Source: Haemophilus parainfluenzae (GTDB lineage Bacteria > Pseudomonadota > Gammaproteobacteria > Enterobacterales > Pasteurellaceae). From it: a stretch of DNA of 64,000 bases. This document shows, one piece after another, positions 55,820-64,000 of this stretch. Under the pieces are notes generated by a model. It ran no database searches. It saw only the letters and a program-made list of their open reading frames with translations, and was not told the DNA's origin. Position 1 is the first letter of the stretch. Each line of letters begins with the position of its first letter. A program made the position numbers and the translations under genes. The stretch is from the NCBI RefSeq assembly GCF_014931395.1, contig NZ_CP063120.1:1719501-1783500 (forward strand), in the 5' to 3' direction.

Positions 55820-56034
55820 GGTTTAGTTACTTCTGATATAGGATGATCTTTTTTCTCTTGGGATAGGCTATAACGTATTTTCATCCAGAAAGCAGCCATT
55901 TTTAGTTAACACATTTTGTTCAACTTTTTATAAACTAGATAACAACACGAATAAGTATAGGAAAACCCACAACTAACGTTTCAATCAATTAAACATTTTG
56001 TGAACAGTTATCCTACTCCAATAAACGCCCTTTT

Positions 56035-57390
56035 TTATAACTCAATAATAGCTCGCAAACCTTGAATTTGTCCGTTAACTTCAATATTTTCCAATCGGAA
56101 ACGGTAATGGTGTAATTCTGCAATTCTTGCCACAATAGACAATCCAAGCCCACTTCCCTTTTCATTTTGTCCTGCTGGACGATAAAAACGCTGCCCTAAT
56201 TTTGCTAATTCTTCTGGGTCAACACCACCGCCATTATCTTCGATAAGAATCTTACGCGGCTGCAAAATCAAACGTACCTGAGTACCTTGCGGACAGTATT
56301 TAATGGCGTTATCTAATAAGTTTCGTAGCATTTGTGCAAGTAATAATGGCTGCCCTTGCTTAGCGGCAGGATCTCCTTGATGCTCAAACTGCAATTCGAT
56401 TTGGCGTTGCTGTGCGCTGAAATATAACTCACCGATAAGTGAAGTTATCATTTCTGACCAATGAATCGGTTCCTGATGATTTAATTCTTTAAGATTATCC
56501 AAGCGAGAAAGTGTAAGAAGCTGTTCAATTAATTGGGTTGCTCGGTCAATACCTTGGGTTAAATGCGCTAAGGCCATTTCACGAGTTTGTGCATCATCGC
56601 CAGCCAACTGTGCGACTTCCGTTTGAATACGTAATGCCGCTAATGGGCTACGTAATTCATGTGCTGCATCAGAAACAAAGCGGCGCTCCCGTTCCAACTG
56701 CTCACTGGTACGTGTGAAAAATTGATTTAAGTTTTGGACTAACGGTAAAATCTCTGTTGGCACATCATCGGTTTCTAATAACGATACATCACCTGGTCGG
56801 CGAGCTTGTACGTTTCGACTCAATCGATTAATTGGTTTTAATGCACGATAAATCACAATAAACGCGACCAATAAGAGTACTGGTAATCCTGCAAACCAAA
56901 TTCCTGTTTGGCTGAAAACCATTTTATTGACCAACTCTTCGCGATATTCTAACTCTTGACCTACGGCGATCACCAATTCACCATTACCAACAGGTTGCCA
57001 ATAAATCAACCATTCATCGTCATCATCTAAAATATGCGCTTTACTAAAACCAGTTTTATTTTGAAAAATAAATTTATCGCCATTATCACCATCGGTTAAT
57101 AATCTTTCACCTTTGTTAGAAAATATGGCAAAGGCTAACGCATCATTATCGTAATGACGTTTCTGTGATTTAAATCCACCACGTGGAAAGTTCGCATTTT
57201 CGCCCAATAATACATTTTTCAAATCAGAAGCTGCCAAACGCTCGGCAAAAAGTACTTGTTGTGCATTAAACACATCTTTGACTTCTTTTTTAACAACCGT
57301 CCAAGCAACAGCCGTGGCAACGCACCACACACAAAGTGCGGTCAAACTTAAACCGATTAAGAGACGAAAACTCAGTCGTTTATTTTTCAT
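56035..57390 (-). CDS. qseC: Two-component sensor kinase FirS/QseC type
   Basis: This 451-residue inner-membrane histidine kinase has two membrane helices (about residues 9-30 and 160-182) flanking a periplasmic sensor of about 130 residues. A HAMP-like linker follows, then the H-box [20 protein letters not shown], the N-box [16 protein letters not shown] and the G-boxes [12 protein letters not shown] and GSGLGLSIV. The architecture is that of QseC/PmrB. In H. influenzae the equivalent pair beside ygiW is called FirRS and responds to ferrous iron. It overlaps the regulator gene by 11 bp. Confidence 0.93.
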   Translation of the reverse strand: MKNKRLSFRLLIGLSLTALCVWCVATAVAWTVVKKEVKDVFNAQQVLFAERLAASDLKNVLLGENANFPRGGFKSQKRHYDNDALAFAIFSNKGERLLTDGDNGDKFIFQNKTGFSKAHILDDDDEWLIYWQPVGNGELVIAVGQELEYREELVNKMVFSQTGIWFAGLPVLLLVAFIVIYRALKPINRLSRNVQARRPGDVSLLETDDVPTEILPLVQNLNQFFTRTSEQLERERRFVSDAAHELRSPLAALRIQTEVAQLAGDDAQTREMALAHLTQGIDRATQLIEQLLTLSRLDNLKELNHQEPIHWSEMITSLIGELYFSAQQRQIELQFEHQGDPAAKQGQPLLLAQMLRNLLDNAIKYCPQGTQVRLILQPRKILIEDNGGGVDPEELAKLGQRFYRPAGQNEKGSGLGLSIVARIAELHHYRFRLENIEVNGQIQGLRAIIEL

Positions 57391-58048
57391 TAACTTGTCC
57401 TAAAGCATAGCCAACGCCATGTACCGTACGAATAAATTGTTTACCCAGCTTTTGACGCAAATTATAAATATGTACGTCCAATGCACCACTACTTAATTCT
57501 TCATCCCAATTTGACAATTTTTCTTCAATGGTCGCACGTGAAAGCACTCGTTCTTTATTCAGCATAAAAAGCTCGAGTAATTTATATTCACGTCTGGTTA
57601 ATGTAATTTCATCCTCATTCAACCAAGCCTTACGCTGTGCAGGATCGAGTTTGACATTGCCATGCTCAATCTGCGGTTTGACTTGCCCATAACGACGACG
57701 AATTAATGCTTGTAATCTCACCACCACTTCAGCCAAAGCAAAAGGTTTGCAAAGATAATCATCGGCACCTTGTTGAATGCCTTTAATCCGTTCATCCAAT
57801 GTATCACGTGCAGTTAAGATCAATACAGGCACATCTTGATTATTTGAGCGCCATTGTTTTAATACATCCAAACCATCCAGTTTAGGCAGGGTTAAATCCA
57901 ATACCACCGCATCATAAGGTGCACCAATTAAGGCATTTAATCCACTTTGCCCATCAGTAAACCAATCTACAATAAAACCTGATTTCGTTAAACCAATTTG
58001 CAGACCATTGCCGATGAGAGGATCGTCTTCTACTAATAAAACTCGCAT
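57380..58048 (-). CDS. qseB: Response regulator FirR/QseB (OmpR family)
   Basis: This 222-residue regulator has a receiver domain with phosphoacceptor D51 ([17 protein letters not shown]), acidic pocket EDD at 7-9, and K in [13 protein letters not shown]. The C-terminal winged helix contains [21 protein letters not shown] and [19 protein letters not shown]. It is followed by the overlapping kinase gene and preceded by ygiW and a terminator, so its expression probably depends on read-through from the ygiW promoter plus any promoter in the 74-bp gap. Confidence 0.94.
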   Translation of the reverse strand: MRVLLVEDDPLIGNGLQIGLTKSGFIVDWFTDGQSGLNALIGAPYDAVVLDLTLPKLDGLDVLKQWRSNNQDVPVLILTARDTLDERIKGIQQGADDYLCKPFALAEVVVRLQALIRRRYGQVKPQIEHGNVKLDPAQRKAWLNEDEITLTRREYKLLELFMLNKERVLSRATIEEKLSNWDEELSSGALDVHIYNLRQKLGKQFIRTVHGVGYALGQVNEK

Positions 58049-58086
58049 AATATTGACCGCACTTTTACCTTTCTCAAAACAAAAAA

Positions 58087-58106
58087 TGGCGGGCTTTTGC
58101 CCACCA
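58087..58106 (-). terminator. Attenuating terminator between ygiW and firR
   Basis: On the minus strand GGTGGGC (58099-58105) and GCCCGCC (58088-58094) form a GC-rich stem with an AAAA loop, followed by ATTTTTTG. It lies 17 bp past the ygiW stop. It would make ygiW mRNA more abundant than firRS mRNA. Confidence 0.8.
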
Positions 58107-58122
58107 CTTCAAATTATATGAA

Positions 58123-58494
58123 TTATTGCGCTTTTTCAACGCTAATGACTTCAAGCTCTGGTTTTTCAAACATTTCATTGTCTAGTTTACCGTAAACGCG
58201 GATTTTATCCTGAGATCCCACATTTAAGCCATTCCAAACGCGGTTTTTAATTTCCAATTTAATTTGGTCTGAACCATCGGTAAAAATATATTCATCACCA
58301 TCAATTTGTTGAGTGATGTTACCGACTAAGGTAATCATAGAATTATCTTTCGCAGATAATGCTTGTTTAACAGTCAGTTGTTGACCTTGGTTGCCACCTT
58401 GGAAGCCACCTTGTGCAGTGTTACCATTAAAACCAGCAAATGCTGCTGAAGTAGATAAAGCTAAAAGGGTTGCTAAAGCTAATTTTTTCATCAT
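58123..58494 (-). CDS. ygiW: YgiW-family periplasmic BOF-domain protein
   Basis: This 123-residue protein has a signal peptide (MMKKLALATLLALSTSAAFA) and a Gly/Gln/Asn-rich spacer (FNGNTAQGGFQGGNQGQQ). An OB-fold of the BOF type follows (LTVKQALSAKDNSMITLVG, IFTDGSDQIKLEIKNRVWNG, DKIRVYGKLDNE). YgiW/VisP proteins are periplasmic stress proteins. The gene leads the firR-firS operon. Either of two adjacent ATGs may be used; AGGAGAAC lies upstream. Three phased TTAA boxes precede it at 58590-58616. Confidence 0.92.
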   Translation of the reverse strand: MMKKLALATLLALSTSAAFAGFNGNTAQGGFQGGNQGQQLTVKQALSAKDNSMITLVGNITQQIDGDEYIFTDGSDQIKLEIKNRVWNGLNVGSQDKIRVYGKLDNEMFEKPELEVISVEKAQ

Positions 58495-58573
58495 GTTCTC
58501 CTAAATAAAATTAAGCATAAATAGTCATGTTTCAAAGCGAAGGATTATCCTCATTGCTGCCTTGTTGATGCTT

Positions 58574-58616
58574 ATTAAACACAACAAATCTTAATGAAAT
58601 CTTAAGCAACCTTAAG
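58574..58616 (-). promoter_or_regulatory. Likely FirR/QseB operator and promoter of ygiW-firR-firS
   Basis: On the minus strand CTTAAG (58611-58616), CTTAAG (58601-58606) and ATTAAG (58590-58595) are direct repeats with TTAA phases of 10 and 11 bp, the pattern bound by PmrA/QseB-type regulators. A possible -10 TTTAAT (58574-58579) follows 10 bp on. The boxes are about 100-120 bp ahead of the ygiW start. This suggests autoregulation of the operon. Confidence 0.6.
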
Positions 58617-58636
58617 ATTTTTAAATTTTTTTTAAA

Positions 58637-59323
58637 TCACCAACAAAATCGCTCATTCACCAAGTTATCTTGGCGTTCTTTTTCCCATTTCGCTTTATTT
58701 TCAGGATTAGCAAAATAGCGGTCTTGCTCAACTAAACGCGCATCAAGTTTTGCCTCTGCTTCTTTTAATGCCTGTTTTCTATCTGGATGTTTGCTTGGTA
58801 ATTGAGGTAAAAATACAGTCTGATACGGGTGATTTTTCGCCCAGTCAATCGCATCTTGCGCCGCTTTGTGTTGCTTATTCAAATCACAGAACGCATAGGG
58901 ATTGACATGTTGTCCTACTAATTGCCCAAATGCTGTGTTATTCGAGACTGTTAATTTATCTAAATCCAACACATATAACGCGGTGATTAAACGATTTTGC
59001 CCACTATAAAACCATTTTACCGCATCATCACGCAAGCCAAAATCATAAGCACGAGCAGAAAGTGCAAACATTGTCATCGGAGACACAAAATCCACTTTTT
59101 TCTCAATAATATTGACCGCACTTTCAAAATCTTTTTGTGTGTTTTTCAGTAATAACGCATCAATATCTTTGTTCACATTAATCTGTTCAAGTCGCCCATC
59201 TCTGGCATCGTAATAAGGCTTTACATACATATCAATATGCTTAACCGGCTCTTTTGAAATGGTGCTACAAGCCGTTAATAAAAGTGCGGTTAAAATTAAC
59301 GTTAATTTTAGAAAGGTTTGCAT
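58637..59323 (-). CDS. Lipoprotein of unknown function
   Basis: This 228-residue protein has a lipoprotein signal [19 protein letters not shown] (lipobox LTAC, Cys19). The mature part is mostly helical, with VSPMTMFALSARAYDFGLRDDAVKWFYSGQNRL resembling a tetratricopeptide-like repeat. Cysteines in YAFCDLNKQ and at the C-terminus (RFCW) may pair. A USS lies in the signal-peptide region, another (ACCGCACTT, about 59117) internally. I do not recognise a named family. It is divergent from the ferredoxin gene. Confidence 0.75.
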   Translation of the reverse strand: MQTFLKLTLILTALLLTACSTISKEPVKHIDMYVKPYYDARDGRLEQINVNKDIDALLLKNTQKDFESAVNIIEKKVDFVSPMTMFALSARAYDFGLRDDAVKWFYSGQNRLITALYVLDLDKLTVSNNTAFGQLVGQHVNPYAFCDLNKQHKAAQDAIDWAKNHPYQTVFLPQLPSKHPDRKQALKEAEAKLDARLVEQDRYFANPENKAKWEKERQDNLVNERFCW

Positions 59324-59428
59324 GGTCTTCCCTTATGATGAATATTAGCTCGCTATATTACAACAAAAGAGCCGTGAGTTTTACTTCTCTTTCTTCTATA
59401 ATGAGCAAAATTTTTTTTATTTTGTTTC

Positions 59429-61120
<1,692 letters not shown>

Positions 61121-61127
<7 letters not shown>

Positions 61128-61615
61128 GGCAAGCCTACTATACGTAATATAGCAATCACGATAACAGCATAGATTGCTGCTAAAACATCATCCACCATAA
61201 TCCCAAAACCGCTTTCCAGTTTTTGGTCAAAATAACGGATGGGATAAGGTTTTAAAATATCGAAGAAACGGAAAAGTACAAAGGCAATGACAATCCAAAG
61301 TAAAGATAAAGTTGGAATCGCGGCTAACACGATAAATACCCCAACAAATTCATCCCAAACAATGGAGCCATGATCATGAACGCCCATATCATCTGCGGTT
61401 TTTTGGCATAGATAACAGCCAAGCGCAAAGCAAAGTGCGGTCAAAATTAAGAAGATTTTTAGTCCAAGACAAGCTAATAATGCGGAGCCTAACATCGTTC
61501 CTGCTAAACTTCCCCATGTACCCGGTGCAGGACTAATTAATCCTGAACCGAAACCTAATGCAAGTAAATGAACTGGATTTTTTAAGCTAACTCTATTAAG
61601 AGGTGCACTATTCAT
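61121..61615 (-). CDS. pgpA: Phosphatidylglycerophosphatase A
   Basis: This 164-residue membrane enzyme removes phosphate from phosphatidylglycerophosphate to give phosphatidylglycerol. Motifs are LALGFGSGLISPAPGTWGSLAG, DHGSIVWDEFVGVFIV, RFFDILKPYPIRYFD and GFGIMVDDVLAAIYA. It starts in the thiL stop (1-bp overlap) and overlaps the RhtB gene. The nusB-thiL-pgpA order is the same as in E. coli. Confidence 0.96.
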
Positions 61616-62595
61616 TATTTATCCTTAAAATGATCGAAACCAGAGGGCGCTTGATAATTGATGACACGTCCATCTTTAAAAAAAGTAGTCTGATTGCTAT
61701 TTTGCGGAACGATTTTTCCAATACAAGTGTAAGGTAGATTCAACGATTGGGACAACTTTTCAATCTCGGCCTTTTTATTTGCGGGAACCGTAAAGCAAAG
61801 TTCATAATCTTCCCCGCCACTTAATGCAAACGCTTCTGCTTTTTCTAAGCGATATGTTTTTTTGAGTGAGGTGGATAAAGGCAAGGAAGATAACTCAATC
61901 TCTGCAGAACATTGGCTTCTCGTTAAAATATGCCCTAAATCGGCAACAAGACCATCTGAAATATCAATGCATGAATGCGCTACATCCACTAAGGCTTGGC
62001 CTAATTCAACGCGTGGTGTTGGGTGAAAATGACGTTTTACTAAAAATTCAGTATCAAAATCGACCGCACTTTTACCCTGTAAGATCCAATTTAAACCCGC
62101 CGCACTATCACCTAACGTGCCCGATACATAAATTAAATCTCCAACCTTCGCGTTATGTCGGAATAAAGCCTTTCCTTTTGGTACGAAACCTTGTGCCGTA
62201 ATAGTTACAGAAAGTGGGCCTTTTGTTGTATCACCACCAATTAAAGTCACATCATATTGATTTAATGTATCAAACAAGCTTTGACTAAATTGGCTTAGCC
62301 AGTTTTCATCAACTTTAGGTAATGTGAGTGCAAGAGAAATCCAAGCGGGTTTCGCGCCCATAGTAGCTAAATCACTTAGATTTGTCGCGATAGCTTTATA
62401 CGCTAAATCTTGGGGAGAAATGGAAGATAAAAAATGCGTGCCCTCGACCATTGTATCGGTGGTAATGGCAAGCTGATAGCCTTCAGGAATATGAGTGATC
62501 GCACAATCATCCCCAATACTGAAATCAACAAAGTGTTGATTGCCTTTTTGTATTGAGAAATATCGCCCTATAAGATCAAATTCGCCCGTACTCAT
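61615..62595 (-). CDS. thiL: Thiamine-monophosphate kinase
   Basis: This 326-residue ATP-dependent kinase makes thiamine pyrophosphate from thiamine monophosphate. Conserved segments are VDFSIGDDCAITHIP, AITTDTMVEGTHFL, LSDLATMGAKPAWISLAL, LIGGDTTKGPLSVTITAQG and CIDISDGLVADLGHI. It belongs to the PurM-like fold. A USS is inside the gene. A hairpin (62619-62640) separates it from nusB. Confidence 0.96.
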   Translation of the reverse strand: MSTGEFDLIGRYFSIQKGNQHFVDFSIGDDCAITHIPEGYQLAITTDTMVEGTHFLSSISPQDLAYKAIATNLSDLATMGAKPAWISLALTLPKVDENWLSQFSQSLFDTLNQYDVTLIGGDTTKGPLSVTITAQGFVPKGKALFRHNAKVGDLIYVSGTLGDSAAGLNWILQGKSAVDFDTEFLVKRHFHPTPRVELGQALVDVAHSCIDISDGLVADLGHILTRSQCSAEIELSSLPLSTSLKKTYRLEKAEAFALSGGEDYELCFTVPANKKAEIEKLSQSLNLPYTCIGKIVPQNSNQTTFFKDGRVINYQAPSGFDHFKDK

Positions 62596-62616
62596 TTTAT
62601 CTTTGCACTCAAAAAC

Positions 62617-62640
62617 AAAGGGCAGACATTTGTCTACCCT
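62617..62640 (-). terminator. Hairpin between nusB and thiL
   Basis: AGGGCAGACA (62619-62628) and TGTCTACCCT (62631-62640) pair over 10 bp with one G-U. On the minus strand CTTTGTTTTTG follows. It would reduce transcription from nusB into thiL. Confidence 0.6.
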
Positions 62641-62652
62641 ACATTTGAATAA

Positions 62653-63090
62653 TTATTTGCGACCTAATGCAGGAGCGACTTTATCCAATACACCGTTAAT
62701 GTATTTATGGCTTTCATCTGCACCAAACACTTTCGCCACCTCAATTGCCTCGTTAATCGCCACTTTATACGGCACATCTGGCTCAAATTGAAGTTCATAA
62801 ACCGCTAAACGTAAAATCGCTTTTTCAATCGGATCTAATTCATCCAATGTACGATCTAAATAATGGCTCATTGAAAAATCAACGGCTTCTACATTCGCAA
62901 CAGTTTGACGGAAAAGGCGGCTAAAATAAGGTTTATCCACACCTTTTAAATCTTGATCCACAACGAAAGTGAGTTCCACTTGTTCTGGTGCATTACCAGA
63001 GAGCGCCCAAGAATATAATGCTTGAACCGCACATTCTCTCGCTCTACGACGTGGCGATACTTTTTTTACAGGTTCTTTTTTCTCTGTCAT
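62653..63090 (-). CDS. nusB: Transcription antitermination factor NusB
   Basis: This 145-residue helical RNA-binding protein acts with NusE in rRNA antitermination. Signatures are [20 protein letters not shown] at the N-terminus and [38 protein letters not shown] in the C-terminal half. It begins 5 bp after ribH on the same strand, the common ribH-nusB pairing. Confidence 0.97.
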   Translation of the reverse strand: MTEKKEPVKKVSPRRRARECAVQALYSWALSGNAPEQVELTFVVDQDLKGVDKPYFSRLFRQTVANVEAVDFSMSHYLDRTLDELDPIEKAILRLAVYELQFEPDVPYKVAINEAIEVAKVFGADESHKYINGVLDKVAPALGRK

Positions 63091-63095
63091 TGGAA

Positions 63096-63569
63096 TTATG
63101 CCGCATCAATTTGTTGTAAAAGGTTCACCATTTCAAGTGCAGTTAATGCTGCTTCTGCACCTTTGTTGCCTGCTTTAGTACCTGCACGTTCAATAGCTTG
63201 TTCAATGTTTTCGGTTGTTAAAACACCGAATGCCACTGGAATTTCAGCTTGCATTGCCACTTGACCTAAACCACTACTTGCTTCACCCGCTACATATTCA
63301 AAGTGAGCTGTACCACCACGGATCACAGTACCTAATGCGACGATTGCATCAAATTTTTTGCTTTCAGCTAAGCGACGTGCGACTAATGGAAGTTCATACG
63401 CACCTGGTGCACGAACGATTGTAATATTCTCATCTTTCACTTGGCCGATACGTTTTAATGCATCTACCGCACCTTCTAATAAACTTTCATTAATAAAACT
63501 GTTAAAACGAGCAATCACCACTGCGATTTTAGCATTTGGCGCCGCTACCGCACCTTCTAAAACTTTCAT
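63096..63569 (-). CDS. ribH: 6,7-dimethyl-8-ribityllumazine synthase
   Basis: This 157-residue enzyme catalyses the penultimate step of riboflavin synthesis and normally assembles as a 60-mer. Active-site segments are [35 protein letters not shown] and [19 protein letters not shown], the latter with the catalytic His. It is first in the ribH-nusB-thiL-pgpA run. I see no FMN riboswitch in the 100 bp upstream. Confidence 0.97.
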   Translation of the reverse strand: MKVLEGAVAAPNAKIAVVIARFNSFINESLLEGAVDALKRIGQVKDENITIVRAPGAYELPLVARRLAESKKFDAIVALGTVIRGGTAHFEYVAGEASSGLGQVAMQAEIPVAFGVLTTENIEQAIERAGTKAGNKGAEAALTALEMVNLLQQIDAA

Positions 63570-63625
63570 ACTTTTTCCTAATCTGAATGAACAATAAATT
63601 TGACGGTGGATTTTAGCATAAAAAG

Positions 63626-63658
63626 AAACCCTGTGGAAATAATCCGACAGGGTTTTCT
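63626..63658 (-). terminator. Terminator after glgP
   Basis: AAACCCTGT (63626-63634) and ACAGGGTTT (63647-63655) form a perfect 9-bp stem. On the minus strand it is followed by CTTTTTATG. It lies 20 bp past the glgP stop. Confidence 0.85.
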
Positions 63659-63674
63659 ATGAGTGGAAAAGAAC

Positions 63675-64000
63675 TTACTTCTCGAGTTTTAACGGTTCAA
63701 TTTTCCAGATATTTTTCGCATATTCAAGAATTGTACGGTCTGATGAGAAGAAGCCCATGTTCACCATATTTTGAATGGTACTTGCTATCCATACGTCACG
63801 ATCTTGATATTTTTTATCTACTGCTTTTTGCGCTTCCACATAACTGCGGAAATCAGCAAAAGATTGGTAATAATCGTGGTATTGTAAACCTTGAATGAGA
63901 GAGTGATAACGATTCGGTTCTTCCGGCGAGAAATCACCACGGATAATTTGGTCAATAACTTCACGTAATTGCTCGTCATTTTGATAATAATCAAACGGAC
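63675..64000 (-). CDS. glgP: Glycogen/maltodextrin phosphorylase, C-terminal fragment (5' end outside window)
   Basis: The minus-strand frame is open from the window edge to TAA at 63675-63677, giving 107 C-terminal residues. They include SPEEPNRYHSLIQGLQYHDY, KYQDRDVWIASTIQNMVNMG and FFSSDRTILEYAKNIWKIEP, the highly conserved end of glycogen/starch phosphorylases, which release glucose-1-phosphate from alpha-1,4-glucans. The final basic tail is LKLEK. Whether it is GlgP or MalP cannot be read from this part; glgP is the usual Haemophilus gene. Confidence 0.9.
   Translation of the reverse strand, partial: PFDYYQNDEQLREVIDQIIRGDFSPEEPNRYHSLIQGLQYHDYYQSFADFRSYVEAQKAVDKKYQDRDVWIASTIQNMVNMGFFSSDRTILEYAKNIWKIEPLKLEK

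Overview
The window is chromosomal DNA from a Pasteurellaceae bacterium, most likely a Haemophilus species (H. parainfluenzae-like). The main evidence is the repeated 9-base uptake signal AAGTGCGGT / ACCGCACTT, the Haemophilus-type DNA uptake sequence (USS). I count roughly 35 copies by eye, both inside genes and as inverted pairs at gene ends. The gene complement is an AT-rich gammaproteobacterial core typical of Haemophilus: rnf, firRS-ygiW, queF, tyrA and metY-rimP-nusA-infB. Species cannot be settled from the sequence alone.

Layout. 1-0.7 kb: the 3' end of a type I restriction subunit gene (hsdR). 0.7-9.1 kb: housekeeping genes (ychN-like, purine permease, usg, ybaK, fabA, Lon-like protease, matP, cspD, a UPF0181 gene of 55 codons, truC, yqcC, acyP). 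9.2-20.7 kb: yccT-like, yccS-like, the complete rnfABCDGE-nth operon with an extra 24-codon reading frame between rnfA and rnfB, an NSS transporter and a secreted protein of unknown function. 20.9-29.2 kb: uup, dgt-like, lrgBA, a secreted nuclease, csdA-csdE, a DUF2310-type Zn-ribbon protein, queF. 29.2-36.8 kb: tyrA behind a probable pair of TyrR boxes, then metY-rimP-nusA-infB-rbfA-truB on the minus strand. 36.9-38.1 kb: a tiny glycine-rich lipoprotein and two small membrane proteins.

38.5-54.4 kb is the accessory island, transcribed leftward from a good promoter: vgrG, an Eag-type (DUF1795) chaperone, and a full-length PAAR/transmembrane Rhs protein ending in a GIY-YIG-like nuclease, followed by a putative immunity gene. 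Downstream lie two promoterless, mutated rhs 3' fragments ending in different nuclease tips (a second GIY-YIG-like and an HNH), each followed by putative immunity genes. The three rhs 3' regions are direct repeats of about 1.5 kb. One pair looks identical by eye over about 630 bp. This looks like a type VI secretion Rhs toxin locus with a downstream archive of spare toxin tips and immunity genes. No T6SS structural genes other than vgrG are in the window.

54.7-64 kb: a DUF1439 protein, an orphan MORN-like small gene, the ygiW-firR-firS (qseBC-type) two-component operon preceded by three phased TTAA boxes, a lipoprotein, a YfaE-type ferredoxin, then dapB, a LysE/RhtB exporter, pgpA, thiL, nusB, ribH and the 3' end of glgP.

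Identifications rest on recognising protein families and motifs by eye. No database search was run.
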